DNA of 64,000 nucleotides, taken from NCBI GenBank assembly GCA_031472005.1, contig PZJY01000007.1:310001-374000 (forward strand), read 5' to 3'. The notes below the pieces were generated by a model that made no database searches, had not been told where the DNA came from, and saw only the letters and a program-made list of their open reading frames with translations. This document shows positions 1-11,417 of the stretch, in pieces; the stretch's first letter is position 1; every line of letters starts with the position of its first letter. The stretch comes from Tetracladium setigerum. Its lineage: Eukaryota > Ascomycota > Leotiomycetes > Helotiales. The translations under genes and the position numbers were made by a program.

Positions 1-766
1 GAAAGGTTGTTTTTGATCAGAATAAATAATATTATTCAATTGACTACTGACTAGTTGACGTGCCCCTCCATCCAGGAACCCCTCACCTCCGTACTCGCAG
101 GAGCTATGGAGGGGCGATATGGAGGAGCAGCATCTTCCTCCTCCATCCTATGTGAAGCTTGAGATTATTCATTCTGCACAATTGCTAAGATATTTTAGAT
201 ATTTTTAATCCACATTAGATATCATTGCATGAGCTGGGCGGCAGTTGGGAGGAGTGGGTGGAGCACTTTGGGAGGAGTGCATGGGAGGAGCTCCTCCCTC
301 GCCGTTCTCGAAAAGTGGATTTCCCTGACACAAGCTTTAAGCCGTAATCAGTTGATCCACCTTGGAGCATTAATGTCTTCGACCAAGATACCTTGTTCGT
401 AATATTGCGATAGCAAGTGTTTCTGGGGCAAAAAGAGAGGAGTTTGGGAAATAGGTGGGGGAGGAGGAGGAGGAGAAAGAGGAGAGGAATGAAGGGGCGA
501 ACTTGTCGACTACTGGAGTCCACACATACTACTCTCTTACACTTTCAAAAGTGTATTATTCCGGCCGGGAGGAGGAGCTGGCTAGCTACGTACTCCAAGT
601 ATCGCACGATATTCCGCCGTCCTATGGTACGATCATCCTTCCACAGTGAAGACGATTCTCTATATCAAGAAAGGAATTTCTCTCAGGAATTACCCATCAA
701 CAATCACAAACACATCTCTCAACGATCAACACTTCCTACCTCTTCAAGAAAACAATAACCATCACA
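1..766. other. Intergenic region upstream of the dioxygenase gene
   Basis: I see no convincing gene here. The stretch holds GGAGGA/TCCTCC-rich low-complexity sequence and a 10-bp inverted repeat (62-71 pairing with 106-115). Positions 640-766 are CA/TC-rich and look like a fungal 5' leader for the gene starting at 767. Confidence 0.5.
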
Positions 767-2183
767 ATGACTAAAGCCGCACCCTTCAACCCGCCTTCGG
801 CATCTCTCCCAAACAAACCATTTGTTCCAGAATGGATTCCTCCTCCAGTTACCAAGCAGACTGAGAACTTCGCTACATTGACTTCAATTGATTTGTCGTT
901 GATGGACTCGGATGACCCAGCTGTTGTTGCTGGTTTGATTGAGCAAGTCAAGAGAGCTATCCGAGATGATGGTTTCCTTTTCCTTGAGAACTACGGCATT
1001 TCACTTGAGCAGGTACGGGTGTCCAATTCCAACATCATCACCTCAACGTCACTAACCACGTCTTTTTAGCTTCACCGACAATTTGCCATTGCGCAATACG
1101 GTTACCACAACATTAGCGAAGAAGATAAACAAAGACTCCTCTTCGACCCCGAGACAGGAAAATGGTCCGGATACAAGCACCCATACGGATTCAAGGTCAG
1201 TGAAGCCACAATATCTCACGTCTCTATCATTCCCTACACATGCTGATTATCGACCCTCATACAGCGCCAACGAGCAGTCCCCGATGGCATTGAACAATTC
1301 AACTGGTACCAACGCGACTGGGAATCCCTCGACCGCACCCCCAGCGCTCTCCACCCCTTCCTCGACGAAATCAAAGCATTCTGCAACTACCTCACCCAAT
1401 CCGTCAACCGCCGCCTCCTCACCCTCTTCTCGCGCGTCCTCGAGCTCCCAGACGACTATCTCTGGGACAATGTCCAATCACACGGCGGTCCAACCGGCGA
1501 AGGATACTTCCGCCATGCACTTTTCCGACCGGTTGAGAAATCCACTGAAGCTGCTTCCAAGGGTCTGCGTATGCATGGACACACCGATTTTGGATTGACG
1601 ACTCTGCTGTTCTCGGTGCCGATTTCTTGCTTGCAGATTTGGGGGCGCGATGAGCAGTGGTATTATGTTCCATATAAGCCAGGAGCGTTGGTGATCAATA
1701 TTGGTGATACGCTTGAGATTGTGTCGGGTGGTCACTTCAAGGCTACTAGACATCGTGTTTACAAGCCTCCTGTCGATCAATTGAAGGAGGAGCGTTTGTC
1801 TTTGGTTCTGTTCAACAGCTCGGTTGGTGATTTGCGCATGACTCCAGCAGAATGTAAGTTTCCTATCTCCCCCTTCCCTCTGATTCCGAACAACCACCGA
1901 AAAAGGCAAATGTACTAACAAAAGTTTCCCCTCTATAGCATCCCCACTCATCCAACGCGAAGGCTGCATCGAAGAGCAAGGTGTATACAAAGAGTTCAAG
2001 AACCGAATGTCCCAGGGTCAACTCGTCCCAACCAATAGCCAATGGCGCGAAATGCAAATCTCGACGGCGACAGATCCAACGGATACAGTTCGCAACCGTA
2101 TCGGTGCGGATCAAGTTCTTATCAATGGCAAGCTCATGATGCAACGAGAATATATGGGTGTGAAGGTTGTGTTGCCAGTTTAG
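767..2183 (+). CDS. 2-oxoglutarate/Fe(II)-dependent dioxygenase (isopenicillin-N-synthase-like)
   Basis: Four exons with introns at 1013-1069, 1196-1264 and 1854-1938 give a 401-residue protein, and the spliced length is an exact multiple of three. The N-terminal part carries the DIOX_N-type region (IRDDGFLFLENYGIS), in which such enzymes begin their jelly-roll fold. The C-terminal part has the iron-binding HTD of HGHTDFGLTTLL, a distal His in the ATRHRVYKPP segment, and an RLS motif that would bind the 2-oxoglutarate carboxylate. All parts of the facial triad are therefore present, and the enzyme is expected to be an active soluble oxidase. The substrate is unknown; relatives hydroxylate or desaturate small molecules in secondary or pyrimidine metabolism. 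No biosynthetic partner genes lie beside it, so I do not assign a pathway. The ATG at 767 follows a CA-rich leader and is the first in frame. Confidence 0.9.
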
Positions 2184-2686
2184 ATTTCTCGAGTCCGGTA
2201 TCTCGGCAAAGGAGGAGCGATTGCAAGGATAAAACAATTATGCATGGAAGATGGCGGTCAAAAGATTGAGAAGGATTGTCAAGTTTGTGTTGAGCGTTAT
2301 TTATAGTTGTCGTGTTATTATTATTTTATTGGAAATTTACCTACTTATCTACTCTGATCCAACTGTCGGCTATTTCATTCCACCGGATTTTGGTGTTGTT
2401 GACTTCCTGAAATATTCACGTTCACATATTATTATAAGACTTAACTTATGTCTAAGTTCTGCGGTTTTAGGCTGCCAAATCCGGGGGCCTTAGACGCTGT
2501 TTTACGCACCCTCAACCCAACCCAAGGCTTCTTGACTCCATAGCTCTTGACGAATGCACGATCCCGCGACTGTCACTATCAGCGGCATGATCATAAATAA
2601 TTGACAGTATATATAGTGAGACTTGCTTATAATGTGATAACATAGACGCCTAATTGAAAGAGGTACTGGATGTGCGAAAACTACCA
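2184..2686. other. Intergenic region between convergent 3' ends
   Basis: AT-rich sequence between the dioxygenase stop and the stop of the minus-strand SANT/PHD gene. I see only presumed 3' UTRs and no open frame with coding character. Confidence 0.5.
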
Positions 2687-4544
2687 CTAGATAAATGCCA
2701 TCGTGGCTGGGCACACGACCATACTCTGCGCCCTTTGTATAGCTGTCGCCCGAATAAAGTTTTTCTCACTGAAAAGAGCCGACATTCCATCTTTTTCCCC
2801 TTCAAACATCTTGGGTTCATACTGGAGGATTGCTGGTGAATAGCAGAATTGCATCCTGCCGCTGAGTTCCACTGGACAAGCCTCTATGAAACGAACTTCG
2901 ACGGAAGTGGGGAAGAACACCTCGTAGTAGAAACCCGACATTGGCAGCCTATCCTTCAACTTAATGCAACTCACAAAAAGTTCTACAATAAGTCTGAGTC
3001 GTGATTTCCCATATTTTGTTGTTTTGATCCAATCTGCAGCTGTTTCCAAGGGTCGCTTGTCTCCTGAGTCGGGGTTACGGCTAAGAATAGAGGACAACAG
3101 GTCGAGTAGACGATAGGCTAGGCGCTCTGCTTCTTCGAATATCACCGGTCTCAAAATATCTGGGCGATCTACGGTTAATTGGGTCCATGCCTTTTGGTGG
3201 ATTTTCCGAAGAATTTGCGTCTCATCTACAGAAAGATATTAGCTTAAACACTAAGTTGAGTCGAGGGATACTCACGAGAGGAGAGCGGAATCTCACGGTA
3301 GATTTCAAATAAAGCATCATAGCGACTTTGGATTTTTGCTGTAGGTACTTCAAAATCGCTGGCGTAGAAAGCCCAATTCCAAATTGTTGATCCAATGAAC
3401 ATCCTTAAGAATGAGACATATTCAGCGGACGAGGAATTGAGGTCAGAGAATGTGCTTCCCTGCGGGGCTTCAGTGAGGAAAAGGCTATCCTCTAGAAAAT
3501 TTGGTGACGAAATTTTGAAGGTAAATTGATCTGTTCTGAGCGAATAGGCGATGGTCTTGATCAGAGACGTAATCGTCTTTACGGCAGATTGTACATCCTC
3601 ATCTAGGGGCCATAGAGCAGTTCTTCCTCATCCAGTATACTGAAAGCAGCATCTTGTCTTGATTTACGGGCATCTTCTGCATGATTCGCACCTTTTTTGC
3701 CCCTTTTTCTCATAATGACACTATTCTTCAGGGACTCAAGTTGTAGTCGTTCAAGAGCGCCAATGAGACTTCCACTTGGCTCCCTTCCATCATCATCATC
3801 ATCATCGTTATTGCCTAACAAAGCAAACTGCTCATCAGTCGTTTTCATTTCTTCGAGATCATTCTTTTTGCACTGGTCGCAGGTATGGTCGTTTGCAGCG
3901 GCGCCCAACGAGTCTGAATTGTAATAGCACCAGATATGCTGCCACGTTCGACAATTCTTGCAGTGGACACAAGCGGAGGCAAAATGCGCAAACCCGCATC
4001 TGCATACTATTGGATCGTTGTTTTCATCCTCTTCTCGGCGTCTTAGGTCGTTGATACGCGCCGGTCTTATCGACTTGTGGAGTTTCATACTAAATGTAAG
4101 AGGTGAGCCTTTAATTATATTCCCACTCGGTCTTGAGGCTCATTTCACTTACTTTTCTTGGGCGATTCCCGCCAAAGCTAGTGTGTTAAGTAAACCTGGA
4201 TACACAGCATCGAGGCTAGGCAAAGTCCTTGTCCAGGCACCAAAAAGATACAAAGGGTCTATAGCCTTCTGACGTCTTTTCTGGCGTCTTCCATTAGAAG
4301 GCCTTCCTTCTTTCCACAATTGTTCCATTTTTGCCTTCACTCGTGCTGGAGTGTAGCCATTTCCGATGGCCCTACTTAAGATTTCTGTTGCGAAAGTAAT
4401 CCCAGTTTTCTTATCTGCTTCGAATTCAGCGCGAATCTTGTCTATGTTGCTATTCAAAGCACACAACATCACCAACACATCTTCCTCGGTCCATTTTTGG
4501 GATTTGAGAGTGTCTGTTGCACTCATCTTGTTGGCAAGTGGCAC
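2687..4544 (-). CDS. SANT/Myb-like plus PHD-finger-like nuclear protein (hypothetical)
   Basis: Four exons (introns 4090-4152, 3603-3667, 3226-3275) give a 559-residue protein with exact frame. The first exon has a Myb/SANT-like block (KWTEEDVLVMLCALN ... TPARVKAKMEQLWKEG). The second has a cysteine-rich zinc-finger block (CRCGFAHFASACVHC, then CRTWQHIWCYY and HTCDQCKK), which resembles a divergent PHD finger, and an acidic Asp run near residue 230. The C-terminal half is helical and unassigned. The middle intron (donor GTAAAT, acceptor CCTAG) is inferred because the frame otherwise stops at a TAG at 3603. An alternative is a single missing C in the CCCC run there. A chromatin or DNA-binding role is likely from the domains but not shown. 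The gene is divergent from the HSP70-like gene across 527 bp. Upstream ATGs at codons 1 and 7 are both possible starts. Confidence 0.7.
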
Positions 4545-5071
4545 TGGGCAGTAAGTCTCAAGTTGCTAGAAAAACATATATGCTGCAGGATTTCACAAAC
4601 ATATCAAGCTTCTCGGTTTGATAAAGCGTCACTCTTTTTGAGGATTAGAGCGCCACGAATACAAACGCACAGCAGCGGTGAAGAAGTGACTCACCCGAAA
4701 AATTCAAGCTTCTTGGATAGTGAACCAATCCCACTTGTATATCGAATTATCTTTGTTGAAGCGCGTAGTCGGTGTGAAGGCAGCTGTGGCCAAGCATTCA
4801 CCGTACGCGGGACCTGCACACGCCGTTACGCGGATCCAGTCAGGTCAATTTGTTACAGCAAGGCTGAAGGCAATACCAACAAGCAAAGTTGGTTCATACT
4901 TCATAGAAGTGAGGCGACAGGCAGCCTTCGTAATTCTGACTCACTCTGAATGCAATTACAGTATTGGTACCGGTACTTGGTCTCAATACCACAGAACCTC
5001 TCAAACTTTCATAAGAAGTGTCTCGAGAATCGTAGATCGAGACTTGATATCTCGTTCTTTAACCACGAAAC
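4545..5071. promoter_or_regulatory. Shared intergenic region of divergent SANT/PHD and HSP70-like genes
   Basis: The 527 bp separate two divergent start codons and must contain both promoters. Open frames here have no coding character. I see no clear heat-shock element arrays. Confidence 0.4.
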
Positions 5072-7642
5072 ATGGATTCAACAATGGATCTCCCTTTACG
5101 CCCATACATATACGAGCCTCAAAGTTGGAAAGTGGGCGTGGATTTGGGCTCGACATTTTCAGCAGCTGCATATTGCCTCACTTCGGCTTCAACTGATCAT
5201 TGCACCGCGATGAAAGTTCAGCCGATAACTGGCTATAAACGTCCACAAGGCGACAAAACGTACAGCCTAGCTCGATGTGAGGTCCCAACCATAGTACGTT
5301 ATGAGGAAGGAGGGGCCTATGTGCGTTGGGGTTGGGACGTCAATTCATTCCAGCTTCGGGGAATGGATAGAACAATTCCTGGTTATGTTGTGAATCTCTT
5401 CAAGCCTGGTTTCGACGACCACGCAAGTACCAAAGATGCACGGCGCCTGATTGACGAAACGCTAGCAGGGCTCCCTTTTGCAAAGTCGGTGGATGAAGTG
5501 GGGATAGACTTCCTCACAAAGCTGCTCTTACACATCAAGAACCAACTTCGGATAGTTGGTTACAAAGATGCCGACATTGTCCACTTGATATGTACGGTTC
5601 CCGCAATGTGGTCTATAAGGGCAAAGCGCAGAACAATCAGTGCAGTTGAAAAAGCAAGCAAAGCCTGTGGCTTCGCCCTAAGCAAAAGTGTATCTCTATG
5701 CTTAGAGCCCGAGGCAGCTACAGCTTACGTGTTCCACAATTTTGAAAACATCCATCTGAAGGTATGCAATCCCGGCAATATGTGCGTATGCACTGCTTGT
5801 ACTGAAACAAAATAGGAAGGCGACACTTTCATTGTTTGCGATGCTGGGGAGTTACTATGGTAAAGGTTCGCTCTTGTCTCATTACCATGATCTAATCTTA
5901 AAACAGGATGTAGTTACTTATGTAACGATGAGAGTCAAGCCGCTATGTCTGAAGGAAGTTGTTAGGGGACAAGGTATGAATTTTAGGCCTTTAAATTCTT
6001 CATTATTGGAGCTACTAAACGGTTCTCAGGTGCCTTTTGCGGTTCTAGCTCTCTTAACCAAAGATTCAAAGAACAGGTCGAGGAGCGACTGAAGAATGAG
6101 ACATACTTGAATAAGATTCCAAACGGCAAACCCATTGAAAGACTAGTACAAGATGCTGTGACTGAGTTTGAATATAACATCAAGAGAGATTTCACAGGAA
6201 CTGAGGTTGGTGACAGCGGTGAAACTAGAGAGGGTATGGGAGATGATGGGGACTTGCCATATGTATGGTTATCTGTTCCAGGATTGAGGGAAAATCATGA
6301 GAAGGGATTTGGCAGTGGGGATATGGCAGTCACACTGTAAGTAACAAGATATTTTTAAGCAGCAAATATTGACGTCAACTTAGAGACCAAGTAGAAGCCA
6401 CGTTTTCACATGTTTTGAAAGATGGCTGGGAGCTTGTTCAATCTCAAATTCTCAGTGCTTACCAAAAGAAGCGAGAGCCAACGGTTGGTGCATTCAATTA
6501 CCTCCAAATGAGAAAACAAGTCTTAACGTGCCTTCCTCCCCCCACAGAGGCTGCTTATCGTTGGCGGTTTTGGTGGCTCGTCCCGTCTTCGACGACACAT
6601 GACTGACAACTGTAACGCTTTGACTGCTCGACTTCAGCGAAGACAGATCAAAGTACTTGTCCCGAATGCACCGTAAGAAAAGCCAATAGCTATATGTCCA
6701 AGCACAATGCTAATGGAGTATTAGTGGGAATGCGATTGCTGAGGGCTCTGTCTATCGATTTCTCAACAAGAATATGGTCGAAGATCATGTCAGTCGTTCT
6801 AGCATATGCATTACTCAACATGATCCACTGGATGGGCGCCAAAAAGCACATAAAGATGCGGATTATGCATTTGATAACCTTGAAGGGCGGAACTATGTTC
6901 ACAACTGCATTAAGATCTTACTGAAAACGGTGAGCATAAGGACATATCTCTATGGATGTGAGGCTGTAGACTAAAGGAATCAACAGGATGAGATGATACC
7001 ATCCACTGGGACTAAAAGAACTGTTCATTTTCATCGTACTATTACACTCGACGAAGCGACTCTCGAGTTGACAGTGCCGATATATGTGCTGGATGACAAA
7101 AACGGAGCGAACGATTATCCACTCCGTCATATTGCTAATCAAGGTCAGGCTCTTCCGTTACCTCTGAAATCATAACTATGTATGAACTAATTTATTGAGA
7201 CAGGCTATGAGCTACTTGAAACTGTAGTTTTCAAAGTTGAAGTTGCGCCAATACGGGATAAGCTCAAACGAATGAGGTACGGATCATCCATACCTTGTGA
7301 CCAGCCAATTCAGTCACAACGCAGAAGCGCTCGAAATCACCGGGGAACGCAGAAAAATGGAATCAGGGAGCCATGTAATTCTTGTCGCTCTTCCACCCCG
7401 CAGAACGATTGTGAGCATCAACATCACGAGCCCCCTTAATACCGACGGAGATCGATTTTCTACCAGACATGGCACAGGACGCTGCTACTTCTTACTACTT
7501 CTGGGTAGACTATCAACTTGAGGTAGAGTTCAAAGATGGACTGATGGCTTACCATCTTGTGATTGAGAATGTCAATAGATCTTATAAGGGTCATGTCAAT
7601 CTTGCGTCTATTCTCGAGCCTCGGTCGCCTGAGGACGAATAA
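5072..7642 (+). CDS. HSP70/actin-fold ATPase-like protein, frame interrupted once
   Basis: The N-terminus has the phosphate-1 loop of the HSP70/actin ATPase fold (VGVDLGSTFSAAAY). Later come the phosphate-2 motif, the adenosine motif (RLLIVGGFGGSS) and an AIAEGSVYRFL segment. This arrangement is typical of the divergent cytosolic HSP70-12A-like proteins that are abundant in filamentous fungi. At least seven introns are needed: 5762-5815, one near 5860-5907, then near 5971-6030, 6339-6381, 6484-6547, 6673-6723, 6929-6988 and 7145-7203, with a further one near 7407-7464. The C-terminus reads MAYHLVIENVNRSYKGHVNL before a stop at 7640-7642. The phosphate-2 motif DAGG is broken: the GGGG run at 5846-5849 has one base too few to keep frame, and no splice choice repairs it. 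The gene is therefore either disrupted or carries a base-call error. Clients and function are unknown. Confidence 0.75.
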
Positions 7643-9173
7643 GCACTTTTCGATCTTGGAATATGGAGGCAGCATCTAAGGAAGAAGGGATTCACAGATG
7701 AGCAGATTGCAAGAAGCTAGATATGAGAGAGAAGCAGTTTTAACTATCAGTTCGCAAAAAACAAACACCGAAGTAGTCATTGCATAGTCGTTGAATGCAG
7801 AAAGACAGAAAATAGAAGCAAGAGAACCATCCTTCAGGACAAGAAGTGCAACCAAGAAATCCGTTCAGACTACAATACTCGAGATAGCCTTACAGATATC
7901 GGTCTATGGTATTGTCTTCTTGTGCTTTTATCCCACTTCGGATTGACAAGAGAGACACTCATACTTCAGAATTCCAACTTTATCAAGCAGAGAGGAGAGG
8001 ATCTAATAGAACAAGGCAGTTAACTTGGGATGTTTCGATTTTGAGGCTCAACTCGCTTAACCACACGATCGTCGTCGTTTTATCGGCTCAATGCCATTGC
8101 TTAGATTCTTAGAATAATGGAACTCTATCAAATCCTTAGTATGGTTTGGTAGTGCCTCGGCGATTCCTTACCATGAAGAATGATCCTCCTACTTCATCTT
8201 CTCTAGATCTCCATCCTCTGCATCTTTCCATTGGTTTCGTTTCCTCGGAGGTCGAGAGACGCTCTGCTGCTTCTTATAGGTGCACGTGGTGGCGATTTGA
8301 CGCTTGAGATAATACCGAAAACCGCAGCGACGCAAAAATTGGAGCTTTTTACGGAGGTTGACGCCAAGGCACTTCAGTGATCTTGCCGAAAGACCAAGAG
8401 AGGGAGACATGTGACGAGAAAGAAGCAAGTATGACTTGGGCAGGGACGTCTCAAGGAAAGATAGAGGAGGGAAATAGTGAAGTGGCAAGGAATAAGGTCT
8501 TCTGTAGAACCCAAAAGTGGCTGCTCGAGTATATGGGCTTGTGGCCTCTTGTAGCGGGTACTAAATCCAGCAGGGCAAACCGCAGACCTGAGATAATGAA
8601 GTAAAGTAGCCATAGAAAAAGCTTACAGATGGATTTCTTTCAACAATTCTTTTTTATTTCAATTGAAAGTCACGAAGTCACGGATTATTGTAGAATGGCC
8701 ATAGAAGAAGCGTAGAGTTGGATTTCACCCACAACAATTTTTGATTTCAATTGTAAGTGCTATTTATGTATCGACACTATTGTTTGTAATCCATCTACTT
8801 GCGTGGTCGTGTGCCCTTTACTAAAGCCAGAGTAGATAGTGTCCGAGTCAAGAAATTAGTGAATAAGTATTAGTGATATGCTATGCATGTGATGTGTACA
8901 AACATGGGATTTCCCCACTAATGATGTCTCGAAGATGCCTAGAAGATGACTTCCCCACAACTGCGATAGGGCACTATTCAAACGCCGCCCCGCTCCGGTA
9001 CTCTGCCATTGTACCCGCCACACTGTTGCGTAGCCGATTAACCCCCCGCTTGTTATCTCTCCAACATTTATTCCTATCTACAGGTTCACATCTACAGTGA
9101 CTTTTTACTGCTTCACTCACCACTGTAGAGTTATTACTGAGTTACAGATCCTCCAGATATACATGTCCCCTGG
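7643..9173. other. Long intergenic region with a tandem imperfect repeat
   Basis: About 1.5 kb without a supportable gene; open frames here are short and lack coding character. It contains the imperfect duplication listed separately at 8609-8758 and the presumed promoter of the C2H2 transcription factor. Confidence 0.45.
8609..8758. repeat. Imperfect tandem duplication, unit about 62 bp, spaced 89 bp
   Basis: Unit 1 (8609-8670) and unit 2 (8698-8758) both run from GCCATAGAA, through a GGATTTC block and an AACAATT block, to ATTTCAATTG. They differ by scattered substitutions and small gaps. It is AT-rich and non-coding. Confidence 0.65.
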
Positions 9174-11417
9174 ATGTCTGTCACGATGTCTATGGCAAAC
9201 CCCGTGGCAGCGGTAACACCACCACAATCACAACCTCAACCCTTCCAATGTCATGTCTGCCAGAGTCGCTTCACTCGGCATGAGAACCTCAAGCGACATG
9301 CCGCCGTCCATTCGCGGTCGGCGGATAGAACCTCAGTCTCGTGCGAGCTGTGCCAGATCTCCTTCTCACGCCTGGATCTTCGATCGCGACACATGAAGAG
9401 GAAACACCCGAATATAGTCGAGGCCACGTCCAGCTCCTCGGCAAAGAAGACCTCCCAGCACGATCCGGCAATAGGATCATGGGCATCGAATGCTGCTGCT
9501 GCTGCTGCTGCTACTTCAGGACCGCAAGGAAGCAGCAGGACACGATCAATTACATCTTCCGAAAGATCATATGGTATGCAGCCTCAACAATACCTCAATG
9601 ATGTCGAGATGGCGATAGATAGTGGCGGTGGCCTTGGTCGCATCAATGTGCCCGAGACCCTTCAGCAGCAGCAGCAGCAGCTCGAATTTGATGCGCAACC
9701 ACACCACCGAACCCTCCCTTCCATAACCCATCATTTGATGCAAGGAGGAGGAGGAGGAGTATCAATCAATGCCGAAGAAGAAGCTGCTCACAGTATTGGA
9801 AACTGGCTTATACAACAACCATCGAGCAGGCCAAGGCGCATCGACCCTCTAGAGCAAGATCCCTCTCAACTCGACCGAAATCTGCTTCTCGAACAGCAGG
9901 GCAGCTACGACTCGAATGCTGGACATCATTTCAGTGATGAAATGCAACTCTCTGCCGACCGACCTGTGTTCACCGACATGTCCTCCAATGGCGGCAGCCC
10001 TCGATCGTATATTCCCGACGGCTTTTCATCAAGAGATATGTCGTATCTACAGGATACATGGTTTCCTTCGCCCTCGCAGACCGCACGTGGATATCATCTT
10101 TATTTCACTCACGTCACCAATTTCGTTCCTTTTGTGCATCGGCCAACTTTTGATGCCACGGAAACGGCTCGCCATTTGGGTCTCAGTATGCTGTGCATTG
10201 CGTATCAGTATGGCGAAGACCCCGACTGTGGCGAACAGGCTGGTTCCGGTGCAAGTTTGTCCATGCGATGCTTCCATCGTGCACGAGTGCTGGCCGCTGC
10301 GGAGGAAGAGACGCCCGGGGATCTATTGCACAGGATCACTTTGGTACAGACTTACTGGTTGCTCCAAGTCTGCGTGATGATGTATCTCTGCGGAGACGAC
10401 TCAGCCTATGGACTCAAGATGCATTCGCGAATGATATCTCTCACTCGCTTTGGCGGTTTGACACAAGCGATGCCCATCGAAACTACATCTACCGAGTGTT
10501 TAAACTCTCTATGGCATAATTTCATCGCAGCCGAGTCTCAAAAACGCACCCTTCTTGCAGTTCATCAAATCGATGCGCTGTGGTACCAATTATTCTCAAT
10601 CCCACGCCAACTCTCACATCTTGAAATCAAGCACGACCTGCCATGTCGAGAAGAGTACTGGACAGCGTCCTCATCCTCTCAATGGGCACATCGACAACTA
10701 GCTGCGAAGCAATCCGCACCACTAGTATCATATTCAGACGCCGTCCGCTCATTCCTCGCACCAGACCCCGACATCGACTCCATCCCTACATTCGACCTCT
10801 ACGGCGCCGTCAACATAGTTCAATTCCTTCTTTCCTCCGCACGCGAAGTATCCGGCTGGTCGACCATGACCGGACGCCTCAGCCTCGAAAGATTCGACCT
10901 CCTCCGCTCCTCACTCCACGCACTGGAACGTCTCATTCGTCCACCATCAATGATCGAAACCGTAAAATCAACACACACTCTCTACTGCGAAGCAACCTGG
11001 GAAATCGCCATGATCGAACTCCTCATCTGGTCACCAGCACACACCTGCGGCATCATCGGCGGCAGCGTCGACGCCTTCCTAAGCCAATCCACCTATCTCG
11101 CCAAATCTAGCAAGATCGTCAATGAGACTGTCACTGTGTCAGCCGTTCAACCGCACATCGATTGGTTCTTGCGCTATCTCGACACAGCGCTGGCTGAGCA
11201 TTCGGAACCGCCTTGGATAGACCTGTATGCGTATAAGGCGTTTTTGATTGCGTGGCAGTTCTTGAAGGAGGGCGTGTCCGATGCTTTTCAGGTCGTGGGG
11301 TTGTCGGATGGTGATGTTTATGCTGCGGTGGAGTGGGCGAGGAAGGCTTTTCAGCGGAGGCAGAGGCAGAGGTTGAGTGCGCTTATTACGGAGTGTTTGG
11401 ATACGTTGGATACGTGA
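9174..11417 (+). CDS. C2H2 zinc-finger transcription factor with fungal MHR domain
   Basis: A single uninterrupted exon encodes 747 residues. Two C2H2 fingers are visible: C26/C29/H42/H46 (in CHVCQSRFTRHENLKRH) and C57/C60/H73/H78 (in CELCQISFSRLDLRSRH). A low-complexity stretch follows with poly-Ala (GCT repeat near 9490), poly-Gln and Gly tracts. The second half, from about residue 305, matches the fungal-specific transcription factor middle homology region (HVTNFVPFVHRPTFDA, then a mostly helical region to the end). The combination of two N-terminal C2H2 fingers with an MHR is a recognised fungal regulator class, nuclear and DNA-binding. Target genes are unknown, and no pathway genes lie beside it. 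Start at 9174; an in-frame ATG a few codons downstream is also possible. Confidence 0.92.
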   Translation: MSVTMSMANPVAAVTPPQSQPQPFQCHVCQSRFTRHENLKRHAAVHSRSADRTSVSCELCQISFSRLDLRSRHMKRKHPNIVEATSSSSAKKTSQHDPAIGSWASNAAAAAAATSGPQGSSRTRSITSSERSYGMQPQQYLNDVEMAIDSGGGLGRINVPETLQQQQQQLEFDAQPHHRTLPSITHHLMQGGGGGVSINAEEEAAHSIGNWLIQQPSSRPRRIDPLEQDPSQLDRNLLLEQQGSYDSNAGHHFSDEMQLSADRPVFTDMSSNGGSPRSYIPDGFSSRDMSYLQDTWFPSPSQTARGYHLYFTHVTNFVPFVHRPTFDATETARHLGLSMLCIAYQYGEDPDCGEQAGSGASLSMRCFHRARVLAAAEEETPGDLLHRITLVQTYWLLQVCVMMYLCGDDSAYGLKMHSRMISLTRFGGLTQAMPIETTSTECLNSLWHNFIAAESQKRTLLAVHQIDALWYQLFSIPRQLSHLEIKHDLPCREEYWTASSSSQWAHRQLAAKQSAPLVSYSDAVRSFLAPDPDIDSIPTFDLYGAVNIVQFLLSSAREVSGWSTMTGRLSLERFDLLRSSLHALERLIRPPSMIETVKSTHTLYCEATWEIAMIELLIWSPAHTCGIIGGSVDAFLSQSTYLAKSSKIVNETVTVSAVQPHIDWFLRYLDTALAEHSEPPWIDLYAYKAFLIAWQFLKEGVSDAFQVVGLSDGDVYAAVEWARKAFQRRQRQRLSALITECLDTLDT

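Noticed and set aside
3776..3820. Apparent poly-His run in a plus-strand frame
   Set aside because: It comes from a CAT repeat that encodes the Asp run of the real minus-strand gene.
4720..5196. 158-codon frame in the HSP70-like promoter
   Set aside because: It overlaps the true start in another frame and ends inside the gene.
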